From: Seison nebaliae
Lineage: Eukaryota > Rotifera > Pararotatoria > Seisonacea > Seisonidae
Assembly: GCA_023231475.1 (NCBI GenBank)
Contig: JALJEE010000027.1
Location: 1 to 64,000 of the forward strand
DNA length: 64,000 nt
Reading direction: 5' to 3'
The notes below the pieces were generated by a model. The model worked only from the letters and a program-made list of their open reading frames with translations. It did not search any database and had not been told where the DNA came from. The position numbers and the translations under genes were made by a program. Each line of letters begins with the position of its first letter. Positions within the stretch are counted from its first letter, which is position 1. Of the stretch, positions 36,182 through 46,976 are shown one piece after another.

Positions 36182-36550
36182 ATGGATAACATTTCAAAGA
36201 AAGAAAATGACAATCCGATTAACAAAAAATCATCAAATCTGATTAATGATATTGGTTTTGATAAGATGCCAAGAAATAAAACTTTACGACAACAATTACC
36301 AGCGTCGACTTGTGAACAATGTTTCCATTTTTGGGCGACATATAATTTGACAGATGCTCAACTACTTGAGAAATTGCGAGTTGGAGGATGTCGTCATCGA
36401 TCGAACAATTTAAAATGGCAGGAAGTTCCTTCTTATTTATTCCTCTCAGAAAATTTTGATTTATCAGACAATTCCCAGAAAGTGACTGGTTCACCTGATC
36501 GAATACATAAAAATAAAATGAAAAGAAAAAATAAATATTTGAATGAATAA
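36182..36550 (+). CDS. small protein with CtIP/Sae2-type C-terminal motif
   Basis: 122 residues, single exon. The centre reads LPASTCEQCFHFWATYNLTD followed by GGCRHRSNN and FDLSD. A CxxC, a helical spacer, C-x-H-R and a later aromatic/Asp segment is the arrangement of the conserved C-terminal domain of CtIP (RBBP8)/Sae2 (HTCKECEIYY...CSRHR). That domain stimulates the MRE11 nuclease in DNA end resection. CtIP proteins normally have several hundred residues including an N-terminal tetramer coiled coil; here nothing precedes the motif except 45 polar residues. The tail is Lys-rich. It may be a reduced orthologue, or have upstream exons I missed. Motif match is moderate, function inferred. Confidence 0.55.
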   Translation: MDNISKKENDNPINKKSSNLINDIGFDKMPRNKTLRQQLPASTCEQCFHFWATYNLTDAQLLEKLRVGGCRHRSNNLKWQEVPSYLFLSENFDLSDNSQKVTGSPDRIHKNKMKRKNKYLNE

Positions 36551-36644
36551 AAATTTTATTGGTTGAATTTCAAACACAGAAGGAAATCTTTCAAAAAAAA
36601 AAAAGATAATATTGACACAAATGAGAAAGAAGCTATAAATACTG

Positions 36645-36692
36645 ATGATAATGATGATGATGATGATGATCAAGATGACGATGATAAAAATA
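36645..36692. repeat. GAT/GAC triplet-rich low-complexity tract
   Basis: A run of GAT and GAC triplets lies between the convergent CtIP-like and Wnt genes. An open frame crosses it (Asp-rich) but has no ATG and runs antisense into the Wnt 3' end, so I treat it as simple sequence in a 3' flank. Confidence 0.6.
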
Positions 36693-36709
36693 AGAAACTT
36701 GAGATAAAT

Positions 36710-38104
36710 TTACGTCGTTTGACATTTGAACGTTTTAATGATTTTTATACAATCGTCTTTGCAAATTGTCCGACAACAATAAACGAATCGGCAATTACAT
36801 TTAATTTTAATTTTATTGATTTTTTCCAAAATAAATTCTTCTGATTTATCAATCCTTTTTTGTCCGTTCACATTTTTCGAACAATTAACAAATCGATTCT
36901 CTATTATTGGTTTCTCTTCGATATTTCGCTTTCTTTGATTTCTTTGTTGGATGAATCGTTGACGACGAAATTTCCTTCTCTGTCGTCTTCTTTGTCGATT
37001 AGTATTGATGGTGGAGCGTTTATTATAAATGATATCCATCGGACCTGCCAACTTCTCCAATGCATTTGTCACCCGACCATAAAATCGTTGTGGGTCATAA
37101 GACAAAGTGTTAATTGGTAAAGACCTCGAATTGTGACGTTTCCCATTATGATTTCTTCTCAATCGATTTTGTTGTTGACTTTGAATTTCATTTCGGATCA
37201 TTGATAATATTTGTTTTGGTTCGATAGAAATTGCATTAATTGTACGATCATTTAATGATTGTACAACATAAAAAAAAGGTCGAATTCGGTTGCCGATTTT
37301 TACCATTTTATTCAAATAAATATGATTTCGACGATTTCTTTTTTTTCCAGTTTGACGAAATATTTCCGTATTTGGTTTTACATCTTTCACTCCCAATGAC
37401 AATTTCGCTATTTGAATACCGACATTGATGTTATGATTACGAACTGCTCGTTTTACAGGTTTTAACTTCCGTCGTTGTTCGGTCGTTCGATTGAAGATGT
37501 TATTATCATGAAGGAATTTTTTCGTTATTATCGAAGAGAATGTAAAGAGTTTTGATAGAGTACATCGATTCTCTTTGATACGTGATCGAAATCGTGAAAA
37601 ATTATTATTATTCGAACAATATTTTCGACATAAATGAAATTCACCCGTTGAACATTTTTTCATAATATTATAAAGTAAACTGGCACTACTCAATGCATGG
37701 AAGTAAGCGGCTTGATTGGGGAAACTTATCACTAAAAGAAAATTAGATTATAATTAATTTAATATTTATAATTCAAATGGAACTTGATTTGAAATTGGTG
37801 GGACAATTGAGTATTGAATTTGGCGATTGATGTCTGTTCATTATTCCACATTCTGCCATAGTTAAATTTTTACCTGAACAAATGAAGACAAAATATTATT
37901 ATTATTAGTTAACTTTTTAATTAGAATAAAAATTTAACTTTCTTGAACTGCGTCCAATAGACCACGAATGTTCTTTATCATCGTCAATTGATGGGGAGAT
38001 TCCATTGGGAACTTCTCATCAAACAACCACGAATCTTCGATGAATCCATTCGATTGTGTAATGGGAAGAAGGATAAGTAGAAGTACAAATAGTCGTCGAC
38101 TCAT
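36710..38104 (-). CDS. highly derived Wnt ligand without the acylation-site serine
   Basis: Three exons on the minus strand (38104-37939, 37873-37784, 37731-36710; donors GTTAAA and GTTCCA) encode about 425 residues. The signal peptide is MSRRLFVLLLILLPITQSNG. Exon 2 has the Wnt EC...NC pair (AECGIMNRHQ, LNCPTNF). Exon 3 opens with AAYFHALSSASLLYNIMKKC plus STGEFHLC, the Wnt ETAFxYAISSAG...CSxGxLxxC motif. It ends with CNCRFVYCC and CIKIIKTFKC, matching CNCKFHWCC...T. In between, RAVRNHNINVG aligns with the Wnt RALMNLHNNEAGR helix, and KLSLGVKDV falls where Wnts have CKCHGVSGSC. GV is kept; the cysteines and the palmitoleoylated Ser are not. Several C-terminal cysteines (the LCCGRGY region) are replaced by Arg/Asn-rich sequence. 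Subtype cannot be assigned. Confidence 0.88.
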
Positions 38105-40941
38105 TGCTCACATCTAATAGTTGTAAACGAAAAACTTTCCTTATATTATTATTGAATTAGAATGGGAGTAGGAGAATATTCGGTAGAAAATGTATATATT
38201 GAAATGGCAAATAAAAGGTAATTTAAAGAAAATGAAACACTTTTCTTGTTATCATACAAGATTTACGAGGTAGTAATCGGTAAACAATCGATCAAGGATC
38301 AGTAACCGCAGCTGTTACAGAAGAATAGTCTCACCCGACTTCAAACGTTCGGACACGAAATCGATGTGTGGAAATTGAAAAGAAGAATATCAACAACATA
38401 AAATTTATAGTAAATCCGCTCACTGATGAATTGCTACTGTTACCCTATAAATATAAATGAGGAAAAATGACAATTTTATTTGATTTAGACAATGAAGAGT
38501 AAGTGATGAAATTAATTTGTTATTACACCTTAATGACAAATCAATTAAGCGAAACAGTGTAATCGATTTATTATTGGAAATAATATCCAAACAAATCGCG
38601 CAGTAACAGTTCCTTTCCCACAGGGTCTTCGGGTGTCATTTGAATTTTACCTCAAAAAAAAAAACTTCGATGAGCTAAATAATTTCGTTAATAGATCGAT
38701 AAAAAAATGAAACTAATTCATTTTCCTCTCAAAAAAAAAATGTACATCTTCAAAAACTTAACAAGTGATCGATGATTTTCATTTATGGATTTTGTTCTTT
38801 TCTATTGAAGTTTATGCAGAAAAAAAGATTCGGTTTAATGACTAATGGTAACTGTGTTATAAGGAATGGAAATTGATATGGTTGAAAGTGAAAGGTGTAA
38901 CCTTAGACGTTATATGTAGGAAGTAAAAAGAAACAAGTGAGATGAAAATCAGTTCAATCAACATCCACTTATCAGAAAGTTTGCACATAGTTAAGAATCG
39001 TAATGAAGAGGAGTTTTCCCTTGCTATTCGTACACAAATAAGTTTTCGACGAAATATTCTCAGACATCAGATTCGTTAAGAAATGACGATGAACGTTTCT
39101 GTTGTCGACGCGTTAATTTGAATTTTATGCAAATAAAGGAAATGCGACGTGTCGAATTGATGGAATTCTTATGACGGTTTTCTTTTTGGTCTTTGTATTC
39201 CGCCTTTCTTCTTATCGGATTTTCGTCTTAGAACGGAACGACAAGATGAATTAATAAAAAGAAATCCTCATCCATCTTCGGGACTTATAGCACGTATCCA
39301 TGAATAATAATGAAGTGGAATGAATGGCAGTAAAAACTGTCAGTTAAACACAAACTGTAAACTTAGTTGAAGATGAAAGTTGAACAAGGTGAAAGAACGT
39401 TTTTTACTTCGATAAATTATCGTTAAATGGAAAAAGAAATACTTCCTATATGAAATGTGCATAAAATTGAGCATGATTGTTCATTAGCTGTTCATAGAAA
39501 CAATGGTTATTTCCGAGTAATTGGAATTTGGTTAGAGAAAACATTATTACTCACAATAATTCATTTTCGAAAAATAGATATTCATTGAATTGCTAACGGC
39601 TCTTTTAGTTCCCGAAGAATTGGGGGCGAAGTTAAGGAAGTGTTTCATTTTAGTTTTATGTAAAAGAACATGGACTGAAGATGATAAAAAGGAAAATAAT
39701 CGATAATAATAAAATTGATAATTCTGCTGTTTACCCTGGAACATTTGGTGACAAATTTGAAATTTTGACAATTCCGTTAATTGTTCGATCGGAGAATTGA
39801 ACTTCACGAATAGGAAAATGTAACACAAACACCAAAAAAAAAGAATGAATAAGAATTTATTCACGAACTTGTAAAAATCATCATCGAATGATTAAATCAG
39901 TAAAATGTGTGACGCGTGAAAAGCGTCAATAATCTTAAGTTTTATTTCGCGCATCTATCCACTCATCATCATGAAATAGGGTGATTGTTATCTAGTTCGT
40001 TGAATGATCGAACGAATTATTTGCCCAATGACTTCGTTTCCCAATGAAACGATTATTCAAATTTAAATGTGAGTGCATTCTTCCAGAAACTGAATTGGAG
40101 TAGAAAGAAGGTAAATAATATCGAGTCAACACCAAATTGGAGGGGTAGTGGCATTCCTAGACGAATATCAGAAACATTCATGAATAATTAGAAAATGAAT
40201 AGAACTAATTATAATTTCCGCTCAAATTTCTCCTTTGTATCGTCAATAAATATTTCTTTTAATTAGCAGTTACTTCCCATATACTTTCATTCATCATATC
40301 TAATTAGCGTTGCGGGAAAAGTTGTTAAACTAAATTGTTTGTCTAGTCTCGACATTGTCGTCCATATCTAACAAGGAAACTATCATAACCATTAAAACGG
40401 TAATTATCAAATATCGTTTATTGACAATTACATTCTAATTTCTCACATTCAATTGATATTTCCCCTTCCAATAAAATAAATCCGTAACGACTATCGATTT
40501 CATTTCATCTAATCCTCACAAACTCTCTCAAAAAAGAAGAAATTTTTCAATATTTTCTTTCAAAAACTTCATAAGCCTTAAAAAACCTTTTTTATGTCTT
40601 TCAAAGAGATTTCTCCAAATTTTTTCTCAGACTCAAAAATTATTCTCAAACTTTCTCTTCAAACAATTCCCCTTAAATAAGTTTATATTCCTTTAATGCA
40701 ATTAAGATTCTTTCTATAATTATTCAAACTAATTTTCATGACTCTTATTTTAGTGAGTAAATATTTTTCAAATGAATAAATTCTATTCATGCATCTGAAT
40801 TTCAATCGAACTTAATTGAATGAGTTGTAGTTGGATAAACAAAATAAAATTTTATTAAAAATCCAGAAAAGGAGGAGCTGATTCTCCAATGGTAATAAAT
40901 ATGGTAATAAATAAAGTGAAAAATGATGTAGAAATGGGATA
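38105..40941. other. 2.8-kb region without a recognisable gene
   Basis: Lies between the Wnt 5' end and the 3' end of the AMSH gene. Only short chance frames are present; one of 105 codons on the minus strand near 39.5-39.9 kb looks secretory but begins with GTG and has no ATG. Probably Wnt regulatory DNA. Confidence 0.55.
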
Positions 40942-41871
40942 TCAACGGAAATCATGACATTCTATTGGAATCGTATCAGAACAATAATAGAAATGTTTCG
41001 CTTCTTTAAATAGAATCGATTCTCGAATCTCGTGAACATGATGATCGTTGATAGTTGAACATTCTCGAATTTCATTCATTCCTTTCGTCGTCAAATGGAA
41101 AACTTTACACTCGTTATATTTGGGAGCGAGGACAATGCCGATTGCTAATGAGAGAAGATTTTGATACATAAATTGTGTATGCATATCGATAGAGGAGAAG
41201 AATGCTGTTTGTGTTGGATGTGAATGTATCCATCCGATTAGACTACAATTATGTTTCTCACTGAACTCCAATAATTGCCATTCATCGAACATTTCACACG
41301 AATTAGCCGTTCCTTTCTGTCTGGGAATGACGAGATGATTAATATGATGTTTTCCCGTTTGACTATTTGAATATCCGAATAATATTCCACATGTCTCAAC
41401 ATTCTGCGTCGTATTCGAATGAGCTAATTCGGCGAATAAATTCGGTAGATGTTCATGTGCACAAATCTGATCTTCTGGCATGGCTGCTGCCGATGGGCGA
41501 ACTTCAAGTTGTAAGTTCTGTGATTCAACTTCTTTCAATTTATTTAAATATGATATTCGAACTTTCTCTTTCATCTCATCCAATTCATTAAAGATATTTC
41601 GATTAATTTCCATTTGCATCGAATTTAATAATTCCGAATTAAATTTCGCATCTTCCGACGACAATAACATTCGCACCAGATGAACATATCGCAAATAAAG
41701 AATATAACTCTTCTCATACTCATTACGTAATCGAGAATAACGAGCTGAATCCAACATCGATTTTGCTAACGGAATATTCATAGAAACTTTTCTGTCTTTA
41801 CAAATGGACGTCGTTGCTCTCGCATTCTCCACCATCTGATTTAACATAATCTTCACTTTATCTTCCGTCAT
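40942..41871 (-). CDS. STAMBP: AMSH-family JAMM deubiquitinase (STAM-binding protein)
   Basis: Single exon, 309 residues. An N-terminal MIT/USP8-dimer type helical region (about 1-120) is followed by the JAMM metalloprotease domain (about 138-309). The zinc/catalytic set is visible: VETCGILFG (Glu), GWIHSHPTQTAFFSSIDMHT with HxHP and the Asp, then SLAIGIVLAPKYNECKVFHL and HDFR at the end. AMSH removes Lys63-linked ubiquitin from endosomal cargo with ESCRT-0. Insertions between the catalytic Glu and HxHP match AMSH rather than BRCC36 or PSMD14. The human protein is 424 residues; the middle linker with the STAM- and clathrin-binding motifs is much shorter here. The gene is head-to-head with the F-box gene. 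Confidence 0.95.
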   Translation of the reverse strand: MTEDKVKIMLNQMVENARATTSICKDRKVSMNIPLAKSMLDSARYSRLRNEYEKSYILYLRYVHLVRMLLSSEDAKFNSELLNSMQMEINRNIFNELDEMKEKVRISYLNKLKEVESQNLQLEVRPSAAAMPEDQICAHEHLPNLFAELAHSNTTQNVETCGILFGYSNSQTGKHHINHLVIPRQKGTANSCEMFDEWQLLEFSEKHNCSLIGWIHSHPTQTAFFSSIDMHTQFMYQNLLSLAIGIVLAPKYNECKVFHLTTKGMNEIRECSTINDHHVHEIRESILFKEAKHFYYCSDTIPIECHDFR

Positions 41872-42091
41872 TTATTCTTTGTGTGTTTGACGAACTTGAA
41901 TTAACTACTAATTAACAATCAATTCCATTCGAAGCTAAAAAATGGAAAAGTTTATATTATTGATAAAAATTGAATTGGGAGAAATTTGAAAAAGATTTGA
42001 TGATAAAACCAATTTTTTCTGGAAGTAACCATGGCAACGATTTGTCTTCATCTTCTGAATCAGTTTCCTGCAAATCCAGAAAGTAATTAGA
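41872..42091. promoter_or_regulatory. shared divergent promoter region
   Basis: 220 bp separate the ATGs of AMSH (-) and the FBXO16-like gene (+). Both promoters are expected here; no named element is evident. Confidence 0.45.
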
Positions 42092-43192
42092 ATGCCCATC
42101 TCGTCACAAACTCGAATTGTTCATCAAGATGACATCGATGAACGATCGAAACATAGTCTGAAAAGTACGTGGACTCCATTAGCTAATGAGAATTATAATA
42201 AGAAAGTTCCATTTTTAAAATTATTCCTTTTCACATTATCATTCAGTTATACGTCGAACGACGACAATTAGTGAACAAATGGGTTCGTTCTCTAATCGAT
42301 TATCATTAACGATTTCTTATTAAAATTAGTTTGATACATGGACAACGAGACAACGACAAATGTTGTTGGAAGATTTACTCATCATCTCGAGAAGATCTGA
42401 ACGGACATTCGCCAGGGAATGGCTAAATGCATTTGTTCCTCGTACCCGAATGGATTTCACTCAAACTCTACCGAGATGTATTTCCATTTATATCTTCTCT
42501 TTCCTCGATCCCAAGTCACTCGCATGTTGTGCTCAAGTTAATTCGCATTGGAAACATTTGAGTGAGAGTGACAGTCTTTGGAGACCGATATGTGTCCGAA
42601 AGAATTGGGTTTTACCATTCGCTTTAACGCCATTCGAAAATGGCGCTTGGAAAAGAATGTATGCGGAAAATATTCGGATTTCTTTAATCGAATTGGATGT
42701 TGATTAATTTCTTTCTTAATATTAATAATTCTTCTTTACTGTCAATAATTCCAGTCGATGATAACGAGGGAAGCGTTGATGGATGAAGAGAAACGTAAAG
42801 CGAAATTAGCTGAAGAGAATCGTCAGATTCGAGAATACAATCAAATTATTCGTAATTCGTTTATGTTAAACACGAAAGTTCACATGAAATTTTTATTTGC
42901 GATATAATTTTTTGGAAATAGAACACTGAAATTCAACGACCGCCATGGCGTCCAAATTGTAAGAAGCCAGATGATATTCATATTCATAAGAAACCACATG
43001 TTAAATTAAAAGTAAAGTTTATTTTCAAATTATTCTCATTTTTATCATATCAATTATCACATATAATCATATCACATCAACAGTCGAACAAGTTCAAGAC
43101 CAATTAGCGGTCGAATTCGATCCACACCAACACCGACAAAACAGATGGATCTTTTTGTTTTGATTTTTAATAAACTCCTTCAATTAAATTAA
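42092..43192 (+). CDS. FBXO16: FBXO16-like F-box protein
   Basis: Exons 42092-42205, 42247-42282, 42330-42698, 42755-42877, 42922-43016 and a last exon from 43084. The start region has STWTPLANE, LYVERRQLVNKW and FDTWTTRQRQMLLEDLL, paralleling human FBXO16 STWTPLNHQ, FEERRALLGKW and FDKWTDSQRRRILTGLL. The F-box is TLPRCISIYIFSFLDPKSLA...WRPICVRKNW, then TPFENGAWKRMY. F-box proteins link substrates to SKP1-CUL1 ubiquitin ligases; the substrate is unknown. The end is uncertain. Donor GTTTAT at 43017 gives a stop at 43192; donor GTAAAG at 43012 gives a stop at 43107. An AATAAA near 43168 supports ending here, but a GTT donor at 43157 could splice on to 43308. Confidence 0.82.
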
Positions 43193-43307
43193 TTATTATT
43201 AATCATAGAATGAATATTTAAGTGGTGACGCATATTCCGTAAATGTTAATAAATTTATTATTATTTGAATATTATTATGAATTTCTTTTCAATTCTCGTT
43301 TGGTTAG

Positions 43308-44189
43308 AGAGAGATATGTTCAAGACCAGATTGGGCAAGAACGACAGCAGATGAAGCAGCCGAAATGTTTTTAACCAGTTCCCAACATCAGAAACCTCCG
43401 CCTTTTCTCCCAACTAAAATTGAGAGATTTCATTTGACAAAGAACTATATTGACTATGTAAACACAGAAGATAAAAAATCAGATACAGATGTCGAAGATT
43501 TCATCAATGCTAATCGCATAACACCTAAATGTGAATCACTATCAAATACACAATCGGAGAATGAGAAAAGGACGGAGAGTGAAATCGATATGTTGCGACA
43601 CAAATTCGACAAAACTAAAAAGAGTCGTGTTGATTCAGGAATGAAAAAGACTAATAAAACGGTAGATCAAAAGAAAAAGATGAAACGAGTTTTCGTCAAT
43701 ATTAGCACAGTAAATCAAATAGCTAAGAAACCGCAAAGAGTGAAAGAGAATGTTGAATCATCTCAACAGAAAGAGAAGGAGAAACTACAAGAGAAACGGA
43801 AGAAAATCGTCTTTAAACTACTCGAAGATACAACAAAATTAAATACACCTCCAATAACTAAACGTGTCATGTCACCAAGACCGATAATTAAAGTTTCTTT
43901 CTTTCGCTTTCGGTCAATAACTAATTTCCTTTCCCAAAAGAAACCTGCACTGATTGAAGAAAAAGTTAAGGATAAAACTGAAGAATCAGGAATCGATGTT
44001 AATGAAATAACTACTTTGCCGACAATGACCACACTCGATGAAAGACCTAGTAATGTGTCAGAAAAAACTGAAACGTCATTACCATTATCTACAAACACTT
44101 TATCGTCCACCGAAGAATTAACCGAAACTAAAACATTAGATGACGATTCATTTAGGACGGAGAGTGAAAGTGATGGGGATAGTCCATAA
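43308..44189 (+). CDS. Lys/Ser/Thr-rich protein, separate gene or 3' exon of the F-box gene
   Basis: An open frame from a splice-acceptor-like TTTGGTTAG to a TAA at 44189, about 293 codons. It begins EICSRPDWARTTADEAAEMF, contains KPPPFLPTKIERFHL and is then highly charged and low in complexity, ending in an acidic Ser/Thr-rich tail. No family is recognised. No good ATG precedes EICSRPDW; the first ATG is 43365. The phase allows joining to the preceding F-box gene. The motif SRPDWAR echoes TSSRPISGR in the F-box gene's last exon, suggesting alternative or duplicated last exons. Confidence 0.6.
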   Translation, partial: REICSRPDWARTTADEAAEMFLTSSQHQKPPPFLPTKIERFHLTKNYIDYVNTEDKKSDTDVEDFINANRITPKCESLSNTQSENEKRTESEIDMLRHKFDKTKKSRVDSGMKKTNKTVDQKKKMKRVFVNISTVNQIAKKPQRVKENVESSQQKEKEKLQEKRKKIVFKLLEDTTKLNTPPITKRVMSPRPIIKVSFFRFRSITNFLSQKKPALIEEKVKDKTEESGIDVNEITTLPTMTTLDERPSNVSEKTETSLPLSTNTLSSTEELTETKTLDDDSFRTESESDGDSP

Positions 44190-44754
44190 CTGATAAATTA
44201 ATTTAATTATTTTTTAAATTCAATTAAGATATATTATTAATTACTATTATTTCTTTAATTGGCGTTTCTCTATTAATTGATCTTCAATCGAATTCAATTA
44301 TTATTATTGTCAGATTTCTTCATGAACAATCATTTTAATGATTATCTTTCTAAATAAAACTATATTATTATTCTTTTAACTAATTCACATCAAAAATCGC
44401 GAAAAGTTTTTTCCTTTTGTCTTCAATCCATAATATCGATATATAATATTTATATAATATATAATCGGTAATTATTCTTATTATTATACTCAATTTTAAT
44501 AATTATTTTAGAGTGAAACATGAGTGAATAAGTATTATGCATAAATGATTAAAGGAATATTAAGAAATTGGTTTTAAAACGAATATTAACATTTAAACAA
44601 ACGAACCAACAATTTAAAGTAAACAATTCCACCTCATTCATTCGAAGAAATCAATTTTAATCGAACCGATCTCTTCAAAATTTCAATGGATATTGTGAAT
44701 CGTTTCTAATCTACTCCATATTATCAGTTGATTAATTTCCATTAAAAGGAAACG
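44190..44754. other. intergenic, nothing recognised
   Basis: AT-rich DNA between the Lys/Ser-rich frame and the first of the two tandem paralogues. No coding or repeat signal stands out. Confidence 0.5.
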
Positions 44755-45810
44755 ATGGTTGATAAGAAAAAAGTTATTATTCATTCAATTTTCCATGAAA
44801 CTAAAATTTGAAACATTTAAACTTTAGAAAAAGGGTAAAGTAAAAGGAAAGACGAAAGGCAAAGGTAAAGATAAGGGAAAAGGGGGAAAGAAAAAGAGGA
44901 AAGTATCATCCATAAAAACTTCTGATAAGAATGAGACTGAAAGTGCTGCTCCCAGTAATTTATCTCTTATGCCAAGCATCAGTAAAATAAGTAGAGGAAG
45001 TAAAGATGACTTAACCGAAAGTTGGATAATTTTTAATTCTCTTAAAATATTCTTTGTCCATACTTTCCTCAGATCGTTCGGTCTCCGCCCTGAAACTTTA
45101 TCAGCCAAAGACTAAACATAAAAAACACAAAAAAACAGTGAAAATTCCGGAAGAGGAAAAAGACTTAACGAGATTACTTACCACTCGTCCCAATTTTAAA
45201 GATTATTCAATTAAAGTTATTTCAATTCTTTCTTTCAAATTTCTTAAATTTAAATGAACTGTTGACAAGGAATTGAAAAATCCGAAATATCCAATCATTT
45301 CTCATCATGGTGCAGCTGTTGATAAGAATAACAAACCATTAGTACTACATAATAAAAAGAATTTGGAAGTGAATGACAAATATGCGGAATATGATGAAGG
45401 TGATGCCACTTTCGTTCCACCCGCTACTTTGGCTATCGTCAAATTACGAGAAATGGGCAAGAGTGATTTCGAAAATATTGATTTTTCCAATCCTCTCCCC
45501 CAAGGCATAAGCCGAGGCTGGGATTCAACTCGTCCTCAATCTAATTTCAAAAATTTTACGAAATATTATAAAGAACCGTTACAAGGACAATTACCGTTAG
45601 AAGAATACTTCCCCGATTGGACACATGATTATCGTATCATTGATAAAACTAACATGAACAAAGCAAACATTTATAAATTAGTGTTAGTTGAAGTTTTTTT
45701 TAATAGAAATTCTCTTAATTTATTTACGGAACGTATTTAGACATATTGTGGGTAAAATGCCTCCAAGATTATTTGACTACACAATAAATAAATTTAAGGA
45801 AGGAAAATAA
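44755..45810 (+). CDS. uncharacterised protein, tandem paralogue A
   Basis: Five exons (44755-44772, 44828-45020, 45073-45215, 45270-45682, 45741-45810), all donors GTT, about 278 residues. It starts MVDKKK followed by a Lys/Gly-rich block. The core (last two exons) contains KYPIISHHGAAVD, YAEYDEGDATFVPPATLAIV, DFENIDF, NFTKYYKEPLQGQLPLEEYF. The same order occurs in paralogue B directly downstream, with identical exon phases, so the pair arose by tandem duplication. I recognise no domain; there is no signal peptide or TM segment. A basic N-terminus with an acidic core suggests an intracellular, possibly nuclear or cytoskeletal protein, but this is guesswork. Confidence 0.72.
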
Positions 45811-46086
45811 AATTCACATCTCAAATCTTGTGCTTTTCTGTAATTATTTCAAATTTGTGTCATTCGATGTAGAAATGAAAATTGATCTATCAACTGAAAT
45901 TTTTAATTTTTGTTCGTTTTGCGAGAAAGAATAGTGAGATTAAAAGGAATTTCTTTTTGATTTGTTTCATTTCGACAACATCTTGGTATTTGACCACTAA
46001 AGAGTTAACTTATCAAATGAGATTCGAACTATCAAATTTAACATTCAAATTAGAATTTTTCGAAGATTTCTTAATTAGAAGAAAGA

Positions 46087-46976
46087 ATGAAGACTACTAT
46101 GTGGAATAAATCAGCACGATCACCTTTTAGCAGTTTTAGTTGTATGACTTATTTTTATGTGTTCTTTTGTTAGTTCTTTTAATTAATTCCATGATAATAG
46201 CATTGAAAAGCGTATCTCGTATGAGTCTGTTGGTGGGTCGAAAGAAGAGAGTTCTTCATAGCAAACTTGTAGAAAAACAGTTGACACGATTAACTTTAAA
46301 GAAAGCACCAATCAAAGATTACACGAAGAAAGTGAATTAAATAATTTTAGTTAATGATAATTCGTATTTCAGGAATTAGAATATCCGATTAAATGTAAAT
46401 ATGATATTCATGCATTGAAAGTTGATCGAAGTGGGAAACTGTTGTTATTGAACTCACCGAAAGACGTGAAAGTATTGGACAATTATCAAGTTTATGATGA
46501 AAGTGATCCGAATTTTATGCCACCTCCCGAATTAGCAGTCGTCAAATTACAACAAACACAACGTAATGATTTTGAAGATATAAAATTTCAGCCTAAAATC
46601 GAACTACCCCCCAATTATCGACGGACAAAACCTTCGAATGTCACCAAAGACAGCTCGTTCACTAAATTTTACACTCGACCAATTGAAAGACAAATACCGT
46701 TTGATGAAACATTTAACTATCTTCCTGAACATTATATGAGAACTCGGAAAATGAAAGCGAATGCAACTCAAGCTGAAGTCTTGGCGATATTGTTAAATTG
46801 TGTTGAATTTGTGTTAAAATTTAAATTTCTAAATTTTCAGTGAACAATTCCCAAAAATGCCGAATCGATTAATTCAACAAACGGCACAACGATTGAAAGT
46901 ATATCAACAGGAAAAGAAGTTAGAACAAGAGAAAAAGGAAAAGAAAATTATGCTGCCTTATTTGGGGAAATATTGA
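46087..46976 (+). CDS. uncharacterised protein, tandem paralogue B
   Basis: Four exons (46087-46132, 46201-46331, 46373-46791, 46841-46976), about 243 residues. The core YQVYDESDPNFMPPPELAVV, DFEDIKF, FTKFYTRPIERQIPFDETF parallels paralogue A (YAEYDEGDATFVPPATLAIV, DFENIDF, FTKYYKEPLQGQLPLEEYF), and the exon cuts fall at the same places: before ELEYP/ELKNP and before the final helical exon. The second donor is GTGAAT, one of the few not starting GTT. The last exon is a charged helix (QQTAQRLKVYQQEKKLEQEK) longer than in A. Paralogue B lacks the Lys/Gly-rich block of A. The first exon (MKTTMWNKSARSPFS) is the least certain part. Confidence 0.7.

Noticed and set aside
36563-36844. Asp-rich open frame between the CtIP-like and Wnt genes
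   Set aside because: Starts at TTG, is driven by GAT/GAC repeats and runs antisense into the Wnt C-terminal coding sequence.
39547-39864. 105-codon minus frame with a signal-like hydrophobic start and a KR site, like a neuropeptide precursor
   Set aside because: It begins at GTG, has no ATG and no repeated amidation (GKR) motif; likely chance in AT-rich DNA.
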